Source of the DNA: Chloroflexota bacterium
GTDB taxonomy: Bacteria > Chloroflexota > Chloroflexia > Chloroflexales > Herpetosiphonaceae
Length of the DNA stretch: 64,000 nt
Reading direction: 5' to 3'
Assembly (NCBI GenBank): GCA_020161265.1
Contig: JAIUOC010000004.1
Span: 461,890-525,889 of the forward strand
A program made the translations under genes and the position numbers. Under the pieces are notes generated by a model, which was not told the DNA's origin, made no database searches, and saw nothing but the letters and a program-made list of their open reading frames with translations. Shown one piece after another: positions 26,746 through 34,389 of this stretch; position 1 is the first letter of the stretch, and the number at the start of each line of letters is the position of its first letter.

Positions 26746-29673
26746 ATGCCTGATAGCACGGATGGTTCAGTTAATCTGAATAACTCGCACGTCAATGGTG
26801 TGGTAGTTGGGGTCAATCTTGGTACGATTATTTATGGCCGCCCACCCGATGATGTTGAGCGCGAACGCTTGGTGAAGTATTTGAGGCAGCTTAGCAATAG
26901 TCACAACACCATGCGTGTGGTGGGGCTTGGTTCATCACATCTCAAATCAGGCATTGACTTGGCTTCAGCCTATATGATGTTGGCGGTGCAACATCGCTAT
27001 CAGGTGGTACGCGCTTTAACCGAAGAGGAAGTTGCGGCCTATCAGCAACAGCAATTTGAGATTCCTGATGAACTCAGTGCTGATCAGTGTTTGCCCGACC
27101 AAGCCATTATTGCGGTTGATGATGGGGCTGGCCCATTGGCATTGCTGCGAGCCGAGTTGGCTACCGAAACTGTCTTAGATCAACCCTACCTTGTGTTGTG
27201 TGGCGCACCAGGCAGCGGCAAATCGACCTTTGCCAATCATTTGGTCTGGGTCTTAGCGCAGCGTGGCCTTGATCAAATGAGCCAGCAAACCAGCTTGCTT
27301 GGCTGGAATGATCAACGGCGCTTGTTGCCAATCTTTATGCCCTTGCGTCAGTTGGCAGGAGCCTTAGCCGGCAACGATTTAGGCTTGAACGACAAACCAA
27401 AGATCGGCTTACTATTCGATGCGGTCTGCGCCTATCTCCACACCCAATATGGGCTAGCCCAGCCGCAAGAGCTGTTAGATGCTGGCTTGACTCGATCACT
27501 CAAGGTGCTGTTGGTGTTCGATGGCTTGGATGAAGTGCCACTCGAAGCGACTGTCGAAAGCATTGATCGCACGTCGCTGTTGACCTTTTTGCGCTTGTTT
27601 GCCAATGCCTATCATGCTCGCATCCTCATCACTTGCCGTTCACGAGCTTGGACGGAAGAGTATCGCCAGATTACCCAATGGCCGATGGTTGAATTAGCTC
27701 CCTTGAGTGGCGGCCAAATGACCCAGTTTATTAATAATTGGTTTCCCCTATTGCACACCAAGGGCATGATTGACCATGCAGCAATTGATCGCTATGCTGA
27801 GCAGTTGTTGCAGGCTTTGCACGACCCCAAACGCCGCCGCTTACGGGAAATGGCTGCCAATCCGTTGCTGCTGAGCATGATGATTTTCGTGCTGGCCCGC
27901 AAGGGTATTTTGCCGCGCGACCGCCATAGCCTCTACGAAGAAATCTTGAAACAACTGCTTGGTGAGTGGGATGTTGCCAGCCGCAATGGTCAGAACCTTG
28001 GGCAGGCAGTTGGTGATGAACGAATTACCGGCGAGGAGTTGCGTGATCAGGTCTTGGATCGGTTGTGTTATCAGGCCCATTTAAATAGCACTTCAGCCGA
28101 TGGTCGTGGGCGAATTCAAGGCCGTGAGCTAAAATTTGAATTGATGGAGTATTTTGCACGGGTCAATGTTGCCAATCCCTATCACGCCGCAGATCGTTGT
28201 ATTGCCTATATCGATCAATGTAGCGGCTTGATTCAGCCCGAAGATGCGGGCAATGTCTATGCTTTTGCCCACTTGACCTTGCAAGAACATAGCGCAGGCC
28301 GCCACTTGTTGTTTTACGAATCGCTTGATCAATTGTTGAGTTTACGGCGCGATGACCGTTGGCGCGAACCGATCTTCTTGGGGGTTGGTTGCCTGACCAA
28401 AGCTAGTTTAGGCTCAACCAAAATTGAACAAGTACTGAACGCATTGGTCGATCCCGATGCCTATGAAGCTGGGGAGATCCATCGCTACGATTGGTATCGC
28501 GATTTGGTGCTGGCCGCCGAGTTGGGAGCCGATTGCGATTGGGGCTTGTTGCGCGGCAAACAAATTAGGGTTGATCCGATTCAGCGACGGCTACGGGCGG
28601 GGCTGGTTAAACTGCTCGAAGACCATGAGCACGCCCAAGCAGCGCTTGATTACTACCAAGGCCACGCCATGCAACCAGCCCCGTTGTTGGTGCGAGAACG
28701 TCAAAAGGCCGCCGAACTTTTGGCAGGCTTGGGCGACCCACGCTACCCAGTGAGCAGCGAGCAATGGCAAAAACAAACCTGCCAGCTTTCTACCCAATTT
28801 GGCCGCGAGGGCAACCACTACTGGCGCTATGTGCCTGCGGGCCGCTATCACGTTGGCGGCTGGGATGCATTAACCCAAGCAATAACCGTCGAGCTTCAGC
28901 ATTATTGGGTTGGGCGGTTTATGGTGACGGTTGAGCAATATCGTGCGTTTATCGAGGCTAGCGGCTATAGCAACGATGCTTACTGGACAGACCATGGCCG
29001 CGAGTGGAAAACGAGTAGTAAACGAGTAGAACCACGATGGTGGGATACCCAAACCAAGCAGGAATATCTGAATCAGCCGATCTATGGCGTGACATGGTAT
29101 GAGGCTGTGGCCTATTGCCAGTGGCTGACTGAGCAGCTTGGGCCATGGTTGCCAACGGGCTATCAGGTGTGGCTTGCTAGTGAGGCCGAATGGGAAGTGG
29201 CGGAAGCTTACAACAACCAAGGTCAGCGCCAAACCTACCCATGGGGAGAGCAACCAGCCACACCTGAGCATGCAGTCTACGATTGGAGCGAAGAAAGTCG
29301 CCCTTTATCAAGTGGCTTAGGGTTGCTTGGTCAAGCCGCTTGCGGCGCATTGGATAGCGTTGGAAATCTATGGGAATGGACTGCCACGCCTTATTGGGAG
29401 AGCCGTACTAAATTAAATCGGACTGTTGGTGATAGTAATTCTGGGATGGTTATTCGCGGTGGTGCATATTATGGTAATAGTATAAATGTTCGATGTGCAG
29501 CACGTGCGTGGTTTCATCCCGTTATTGTCAATGTCATCCGTGGATTTCGTTGTTTTTTGGTGCCGCGAAGCAGAAAAGGAAATAGAGGGATCGGGTTTGA
29601 TCCACGAAGGGCACGAAGGACACGAAAGGTTGTAACCGCGAAGAACGCGAAGCTTCGCGAAGGTTGTTTTTAG
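26746..29673 (+). CDS. NACHT NTPase fused to formylglycine-generating-enzyme-like domain
   Basis: A 975-residue STAND-type protein; the ATG at 26746 is used (AGAAGG about 9 nt upstream; a TTG lies two codons earlier). Residues 1-130 form an N-terminal domain of unknown fold with VNGVVVGVNLGTIIYG at about 16-31. The NACHT domain has Walker A GAPGSGKST with Lys159 and Walker B VFDGLDE at 257-263, then RILITCRS and the winged-helix-like region to about 520. An alpha-helical part leads to a SUMF1/FGE-like C-type-lectin-fold domain (about 690-940; YVPAGRYHVGG, TWYEAVAYCQWL, GNLWEWTATPYW, RGGAYYGN, GFRCFLVPR). The last 25 residues are encoded by a flanking repeat. Similar fusions belong to bacterial conflict or signalling systems; here this is inference. 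Confidence 0.9.
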   Translation: MPDSTDGSVNLNNSHVNGVVVGVNLGTIIYGRPPDDVERERLVKYLRQLSNSHNTMRVVGLGSSHLKSGIDLASAYMMLAVQHRYQVVRALTEEEVAAYQQQQFEIPDELSADQCLPDQAIIAVDDGAGPLALLRAELATETVLDQPYLVLCGAPGSGKSTFANHLVWVLAQRGLDQMSQQTSLLGWNDQRRLLPIFMPLRQLAGALAGNDLGLNDKPKIGLLFDAVCAYLHTQYGLAQPQELLDAGLTRSLKVLLVFDGLDEVPLEATVESIDRTSLLTFLRLFANAYHARILITCRSRAWTEEYRQITQWPMVELAPLSGGQMTQFINNWFPLLHTKGMIDHAAIDRYAEQLLQALHDPKRRRLREMAANPLLLSMMIFVLARKGILPRDRHSLYEEILKQLLGEWDVASRNGQNLGQAVGDERITGEELRDQVLDRLCYQAHLNSTSADGRGRIQGRELKFELMEYFARVNVANPYHAADRCIAYIDQCSGLIQPEDAGNVYAFAHLTLQEHSAGRHLLFYESLDQLLSLRRDDRWREPIFLGVGCLTKASLGSTKIEQVLNALVDPDAYEAGEIHRYDWYRDLVLAAELGADCDWGLLRGKQIRVDPIQRRLRAGLVKLLEDHEHAQAALDYYQGHAMQPAPLLVRERQKAAELLAGLGDPRYPVSSEQWQKQTCQLSTQFGREGNHYWRYVPAGRYHVGGWDALTQAITVELQHYWVGRFMVTVEQYRAFIEASGYSNDAYWTDHGREWKTSSKRVEPRWWDTQTKQEYLNQPIYGVTWYEAVAYCQWLTEQLGPWLPTGYQVWLASEAEWEVAEAYNNQGQRQTYPWGEQPATPEHAVYDWSEESRPLSSGLGLLGQAACGALDSVGNLWEWTATPYWESRTKLNRTVGDSNSGMVIRGGAYYGNSINVRCAARAWFHPVIVNVIRGFRCFLVPRSRKGNRGIGFDPRRARRTRKVVTAKNAKLREGCF
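29455..29553 (+). other. Possible diversified (variable) region at the end of the FGE domain
   Basis: Codons 904-936 code for RGGAYYGNSINVRCA, then ARAWFHPVIVNVIRGFRC. In FGE/CLec proteins diversified by retroelements, the same place reads RGGSW followed by many AAY-derived codons and ends in GFR. Here codons 908-912 (TAT TAT GGT AAT AGT) and 926-931 (GTT ATT GTC AAT GTC ATC) all end in T or C, and differ only in their first two bases. This would follow from mutation of AAY template codons. No reverse transcriptase is in the window, so it remains a hypothesis. Confidence 0.35.
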
Positions 29674-29819
29674 CCACGAATTCCACGAATTCCACGAAAT
29701 ATTTATCGCCACAGATTACACAGATTTATGTAATTAGCTTACTATGCTCAATACCTGACCCCTAGCCTCTGAACCCTGACCTCTACTATTTTGCCTTTTG
29801 ATTTCTGCCTTTTGACTTT
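29597..29819. repeat. Right copy of the ~220-bp direct repeat, overlapping the end of the NACHT-FGE gene
   Basis: Matches 26464-26679 as described there. Its first 77 bases are read through by the NACHT-FGE frame, which stops at the TAG at 29671-29673 inside the repeat. The C-terminal tail FDPRRARRTRKVVTAKNAK and what follows is therefore repeat-encoded. Confidence 0.92.
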
Positions 29820-29883
29820 CGCTTCATCCCCAATCCTGCATTCTGCGTAGAATACAACTGAAACACATGCTAGGAGTACACTG

Positions 29884-30621
29884 ATGAAATTGGTTAAACG
29901 CCTTGCGCTTGGCTTAGTTTTGCTGCTGATCATTGGGGTTGCGGGCTTTGTGCTGTGGGCGAGTAATCCCGCCGCCGCAATGGCAACGGCCAACGAAGCC
30001 TTAGTTTCCGACCAAACCGTGACTGTCACTGAAGCTGATTGGCTGATTTTCGAGCCGAGCGTTGCGCCAAGCACGGGCTTGATTTTCTATCCTGGGGCGC
30101 GAGTTGCGCCTGCCGCTTATGCCCCGCTGGCTCATGAATTGGCCAACGCTGGTTATTTGGTGGTGATTGTGCCAATGCCACTGAATATGGCGATTTTTGG
30201 CTCTAACCGTGCTGATGCGGTGCTGGAGGCCTATCCGCAAATTGAGCACTGGGCGATTGGTGGCCACTCATTGGGCGGCGCAATGGCGGCAAAATACACC
30301 TATGAGCATCCCGCTACAATCGATGGCCTGATTCTGCTGGCAGCCTACCCAACAGCCTCGAACAGTTTGGCTGAGCGCGATCTAGTGAGCAGCATGATTT
30401 ATGCTAGCAACGATGGCTTAGCAACCTTGGCTGATATTGAAGCGGCCCGCCCATTGCTGCCGAGCACGACCAATTGGGTAGAAATTCAAGGCGGCAATCA
30501 TGCCCAATTTGGTTGGTATGGTGAGCAATCGGGCGACTTGCCAGCCAGCATTAGCCACGCTGAGCAACAAGAGCAAACGGTGCAAGCTGCGCTAGACGTA
30601 TTGCAACAACTTGATCAATAA
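29884..30621 (+). CDS. Membrane-anchored alpha/beta hydrolase
   Basis: A 245-residue alpha/beta hydrolase with an N-terminal membrane segment (residues 7-26). The nucleophile elbow is GHSLGG with Ser129, and the likely catalytic His is His206 in GGNHAQFGWYG. The oxyanion-side strand carries IFYPGARVAP, as in the dienelactone-hydrolase-like group that includes small membrane hydrolases. GGAG lies 9 nt before the ATG. It is followed by the glycosyltransferase gene after 9 nt, so the two, and the GH114 gene after them, probably form one operon. Substrate unknown; esterase or lipase activity likely. Confidence 0.85.
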   Translation: MKLVKRLALGLVLLLIIGVAGFVLWASNPAAAMATANEALVSDQTVTVTEADWLIFEPSVAPSTGLIFYPGARVAPAAYAPLAHELANAGYLVVIVPMPLNMAIFGSNRADAVLEAYPQIEHWAIGGHSLGGAMAAKYTYEHPATIDGLILLAAYPTASNSLAERDLVSSMIYASNDGLATLADIEAARPLLPSTTNWVEIQGGNHAQFGWYGEQSGDLPASISHAEQQEQTVQAALDVLQQLDQ

Positions 30622-30630
30622 TGCAGCGCT

Positions 30631-32700
30631 ATGTTGAATACGTTGGCTAATTGCATGGATGCACGTTTTTGTTGGTGGCCGACAACTCGGCGCTATCGAC
30701 TGATATTGATCCTTTTGCTGGTTGGAGCGGCGGCGCTACGTTTGGGCTTATGGTTGTTGCCAAGCCACCAACCAGCGAATGATGAAGTTGAATACCTCGC
30801 GGTTGCCCGCGATTTGTTGGCAGGCCAAGGCTGGCGTTTTTATGATGCTTACCCTTGGCTACGTGCCCCGTTGTACCCGCTGTATCTGGCGGCAACCCTC
30901 TGGCTGAGCAACAACGATCCCCAAATTGCCTTGCTGTTTAATATCGCTTTGAGTCTGATTCATCTGTGGTTGCTGTGGTTACTTGGGCGCGAGTGGGCTG
31001 GCGATCATCCGCAGGCTGAAAAAGTTGGGCTGTGGACGGCTGGTTTGGCCAGTGGTTTATTGACCTTCGCAACTTTTGCCAATTTATGGATGAGCGAAAC
31101 GCTCTGGAATGTGCTTTGGGCCAGTAGTTTGCTGCTGCTGCTGCATTGGCATCGAACCAAACAATTACGTTTTGCTTTGGCTGCTGGCTTGACGATTGGC
31201 CTGACGATTCTGACGCGCTCGTTGCCCTTGGCCTTTGTGCCAGTATTAATTGGCTGGATGTGGTGGAATTGGCGAGGTTGGCGGAGTTTGCAGCATGGTT
31301 TGGCCTTGGGCTTGGTAGCTTGTGCGCTGGTTGCGCCATGGTCGCTGCGCAATTGGCTAGCTTATGGGCGTTTGATTACGGTTGAAACTGGCTTTGCCTA
31401 CAATCTGTGGGCATTTAGCGAGCCAGCGCTTGAGCTAAGCGAGATTAACACCATTCTCTCAGCAATACCCAATCCGGCGGAGCGGGCTGATTATGCTTCG
31501 GCCAAAGGCCGCGAGTTATTGGCCGCCGATCCGAGCATTTTGGCGCGTAAGCCTTGGACGAATACGGTCTATCTCTGGCGCATCAAACCAATTGAAGATC
31601 GCTTTATTCAGGCCAATTATTATAGCGATGTAGCCTTACCTTATTTAATCGCTGCCTTGATTTTCGATGATCTGTGGTATGTACTGTGTGTCGTGTTGGC
31701 GCTGTGGGGCTTTGCGCGTGCTCCGCGTGATGCTCGCTGGTGGTTGGCCTTGCTCTGGGTAGGTTATATTGTTGGTAGCACGATGTTTACCCATGGCGAG
31801 GCACGCTATCGCCAGTTTTTCTGGCCAATTATGCTAATCTACGCGGCATTTAGTTTAGCCAAATTACGGGTAACTACGCCGATATGGCAACGCTTGGGGG
31901 CAAGCGTACTCGGCCTAATTATTTTGTGGGTGATTATTGATCATTCGCCGTGGCAAGTGCTGCAACAGCAAATAAGCCGTGGTTGGTGGCGCTGGCAAGC
32001 CGACCAAGCCTTAGCGGCTGGCGATTTGGTTCAAGCCGAGGTTGCTAGTTTGCGGGCACTTAATAGCTTGCCTTCGGCTGATGGTTGGCTGGCGTTTGCT
32101 CAGATCAAAGAGCAAGCGGGCCAATTTGATGCGGCGGTGCAAGCCTATATCGCTGCGGTCAATCACAACCGCGATTATCCCTTGGCAAGCTATCAATTAG
32201 GCCATTATTTGCTGCGGCGCAACGATCTGGCGGCGGCGCGTGAAGCATGGGCCAACCCCTATGTTGATCGCACGAGCTTGCTAGATTGGGCTTGGAGTGC
32301 AGCCGATCGCCCAGCCGAAAAGCAGATCGATCTTGGGGCTGGCTTGGATATTGGCGTGATCGAAGGATTTTATCCGGCCGAAATCCTCGCGGAGAGCACA
32401 GCCCGTTGGTCAACCGCTCATGCTCGCTTGCGCCTGCCTGCAGGTGAGGCTGGCGTTGTCCGTTTGCGCATTGCCAATCCACGGCCAAGCGATGCCCCCG
32501 CAGCAAACCTGCAAATCTGTGTTGCCAAGCAGCAATGCATCCAAATCAAGCAACTTGGGGCTGAGTGGCGGGTGCTGCATCTGCCAATTGCCGCTAGCCC
32601 AAACGAACGTCAACTTGAACTATTAACCCAGCCATGGCAAGCCCCAAGCGACCAACGCCAGCTTGGAATTGTACTGGATTGGGTTGAATTAGCGAGGTAA
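30631..32700 (+). CDS. Polytopic glycosyltransferase (PMT/ArnT-like) with TPR-like C-terminal part
   Basis: A 689-residue protein. The first 450 residues hold about eleven membrane segments and the family motif with acidic residues NDEVEY after the first one, as in lipid-linked-sugar transferases of the GT39/GT83 type. They transfer a sugar from a polyprenyl phosphate to protein or lipid at the outer face of the membrane. From about residue 460 a soluble part with TPR-like helices follows (WRWQADQALAAGDLVQAEVA, WLAFAQIKEQAGQFDAAVQA), then a beta-domain. No clear ribosome site precedes the ATG at 30631; ATG 30655 is an alternative. Context with a secreted GH114 hydrolase suggests envelope polysaccharide work. 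Confidence 0.8.
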   Translation: MLNTLANCMDARFCWWPTTRRYRLILILLLVGAAALRLGLWLLPSHQPANDEVEYLAVARDLLAGQGWRFYDAYPWLRAPLYPLYLAATLWLSNNDPQIALLFNIALSLIHLWLLWLLGREWAGDHPQAEKVGLWTAGLASGLLTFATFANLWMSETLWNVLWASSLLLLLHWHRTKQLRFALAAGLTIGLTILTRSLPLAFVPVLIGWMWWNWRGWRSLQHGLALGLVACALVAPWSLRNWLAYGRLITVETGFAYNLWAFSEPALELSEINTILSAIPNPAERADYASAKGRELLAADPSILARKPWTNTVYLWRIKPIEDRFIQANYYSDVALPYLIAALIFDDLWYVLCVVLALWGFARAPRDARWWLALLWVGYIVGSTMFTHGEARYRQFFWPIMLIYAAFSLAKLRVTTPIWQRLGASVLGLIILWVIIDHSPWQVLQQQISRGWWRWQADQALAAGDLVQAEVASLRALNSLPSADGWLAFAQIKEQAGQFDAAVQAYIAAVNHNRDYPLASYQLGHYLLRRNDLAAAREAWANPYVDRTSLLDWAWSAADRPAEKQIDLGAGLDIGVIEGFYPAEILAESTARWSTAHARLRLPAGEAGVVRLRIANPRPSDAPAANLQICVAKQQCIQIKQLGAEWRVLHLPIAASPNERQLELLTQPWQAPSDQRQLGIVLDWVELAR

Positions 32701-32702
32701 GT

Positions 32703-33530
32703 ATGCGCCGTTATTGGTTGATTGGGATTGGCTTGGCCTTGGTGGTAGCCTCGGTGCTGTTTGCGCGTCCGCTCAGCCAACGGGCTTTTGTACCGATTGC
32801 CCAACGCAATGCGTGGTGGCAACCAAGCGTCAATTCCACTATGCAACTTCAATTTACTGGCACGCCGCTCGATCTTGGGGTTAATGTAACGGTCTATGAT
32901 TTGGATTTGTTTGATACCAGCAGTGCGACGGTGAGCCAACTACATAGCCAAGGCCGCAAAGTTGTGTGCTATATCAATGTTGGCGCTTGGGAAGATTGGC
33001 GCGACGATGCCGCTGCGTTTCCGAGCAGTGTGCTGGGCAACGATTACGATGGCTGGCCAGGTGAAAAATGGCTCGATATTCGCCAAATCGATTTGCTTGC
33101 GCCGATTATGCGAGCACGCATGGATTCGTGCAAAAACAAAGGCTTTGATGGCATCGAGCCAGATAATATCAATGGCTACCAAAATAATACTGGGTTTCCG
33201 TTGACCGCTAACGATCAACTGATCTTTAATCGCTGGTTGGCTAATGAAGCCCATAGCCGTGGCTTATCGATTGGCCTAAAAAACGATTCCGAGCAAATCA
33301 GCGAGCTGATCGATTATTATGATTGGGCATTAACTGAAGATTGTTTTGACCAAGGCTGGTGTGCCGAATTAAGCCCATTTATCGCCGCAGGCAAGCCAGT
33401 ATTTGCAATTGAATATACCGATACAGGTGCCCAAACCAGCCAATTTTGCCCACAAGCCCGCCAATTAGGAATTAATGCCATGCTCAAACATCGCGAACTC
33501 GATGCCTATCGGGTTGGCTGTGAGCAGTAG
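32703..33530 (+). CDS. Secreted GH114-type endo-alpha-1,4-polygalactosaminidase-like hydrolase
   Basis: A 275-residue protein with an N-terminal signal or anchor (residues 4-22) and a TIM-barrel of the glycoside hydrolase family 114 type. Motifs are VVCYINVGAWEDWRDD, KWLDIRQ, the catalytic-acid region GFDGIEPDN and GLKNDSEQI. Such enzymes cut galactosaminogalactan-like polysaccharide; related TIM barrels occur in exopolysaccharide operons. GAGG lies 6 nt before the ATG, and the gene starts 2 nt after the transferase gene. It is probably the last gene of the operon that begins at 29884. Confidence 0.87.
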   Translation: MRRYWLIGIGLALVVASVLFARPLSQRAFVPIAQRNAWWQPSVNSTMQLQFTGTPLDLGVNVTVYDLDLFDTSSATVSQLHSQGRKVVCYINVGAWEDWRDDAAAFPSSVLGNDYDGWPGEKWLDIRQIDLLAPIMRARMDSCKNKGFDGIEPDNINGYQNNTGFPLTANDQLIFNRWLANEAHSRGLSIGLKNDSEQISELIDYYDWALTEDCFDQGWCAELSPFIAAGKPVFAIEYTDTGAQTSQFCPQARQLGINAMLKHRELDAYRVGCEQ

Positions 33531-33780
33531 CAAGGGTAGAGGGCAAAAAAATAGGAGGCAGGATTCAGGGGCGAGGTGATTAGCTTTTGATCCACGAAGA
33601 AGACGAAGGGCACGAAGGACGAGTGTGAGGGACGAGGGGTCAGGGAGCAGCTTGGCCTTATTGGGCTGAATCCTGACCCCCGACCTCTGACCCCTCGTCC
33701 CTCAGTCTGCATTTCAATCCAATGACACACCGTGCTACAATGGTTGCTATGACAGAATTCAAGCAACGGTGCTTCGCTAT
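33531..33780. repeat. Non-coding gap with 17-bp inverted repeat and dispersed repeat words
   Basis: GAGGGACGAGGGGTCAG (33627-33643) and CTGACCCCTCGTCCCTC (33687-33703) are perfect inverse copies, 43 nt apart. The gap also has the word TTTGATCCACGAAG and CACGAAGGAC, shared with the repeats near 26464 and 29597. A possible promoter TTCAAT-17-TACAAT (33713-33741) precedes the next gene. Confidence 0.6.
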
Positions 33781-34389
33781 ATGCCATCAACCAAGTATTA
33801 TGCCTATCTCCAAACTTTTCAGGTCAAACGCTTGGAACGCGATTACAAATATCTCCTCGCCGAGCCGCAATATCATGGGTTAGCCCAATTTTTTCTTGAA
33901 GATATGTATGGGCCATATGATTTTCATGCTCGCGATACCCAAGCCCGTCGTTTGCACCAATTTATTCACTTGGCTCCTGGTCTGAGCATCGAAGATATTG
34001 AGGTGACCCTCGATTTGCTCAATTTGACGGTCAGACTCGATCAGCAGGTCGCCGATTGGCTTGAACATAATAACTTCACGATTCCGTTTACTGAGGCTCA
34101 ATATGAAGAGGCCTATTATCGGGTCAATAGTTTTGAGCCAAGGGTGCGCCAAATCGAGCTGATTAACGAATCGCTACGGCGAGTGCATCGTTTATCAAAA
34201 ATTAGCCTGCTTGGCGCAGCCCTCAACAATACCAAAACCTTTGCCAAATTGATGGGCATGGGCGAATTGCATCGCTTTTTACGCCGTGGCTATCAGGCAC
34301 TTCTACCAGTTCAGGATCTTAAGCCGTTTCTGACTGAAGTGACCCATACCGAACTCGATCGGCTCAAACGAATTTATCGTTTGATGTAG
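33781..34389 (+). CDS. Conserved hypothetical protein with FFLEDMYGPYDF motif
   Basis: A 202-residue soluble protein. It resembles an uncharacterised family with the early motif YHGLAQFFLEDMYGPYDFHA, a place where related proteins show FFxxxIYGPxDF. The rest is alpha-helical (DIEVTLDLLNLTVRLDQQV). I know no function for it. The ATG at 33781 and a GTG at 33769 are both possible; neither has a good ribosome site, so the mRNA may be nearly leaderless. The stop overlaps the converging murE stop by 16 nt. Confidence 0.72.
   Translation: MPSTKYYAYLQTFQVKRLERDYKYLLAEPQYHGLAQFFLEDMYGPYDFHARDTQARRLHQFIHLAPGLSIEDIEVTLDLLNLTVRLDQQVADWLEHNNFTIPFTEAQYEEAYYRVNSFEPRVRQIELINESLRRVHRLSKISLLGAALNNTKTFAKLMGMGELHRFLRRGYQALLPVQDLKPFLTEVTHTELDRLKRIYRLM

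Noticed and set aside
26746..29673. Insertion sequence between the direct repeats
   Set aside because: The flanked gene has no transposase or integrase motif, and the repeats are direct with no visible inverted ends or short target duplications.
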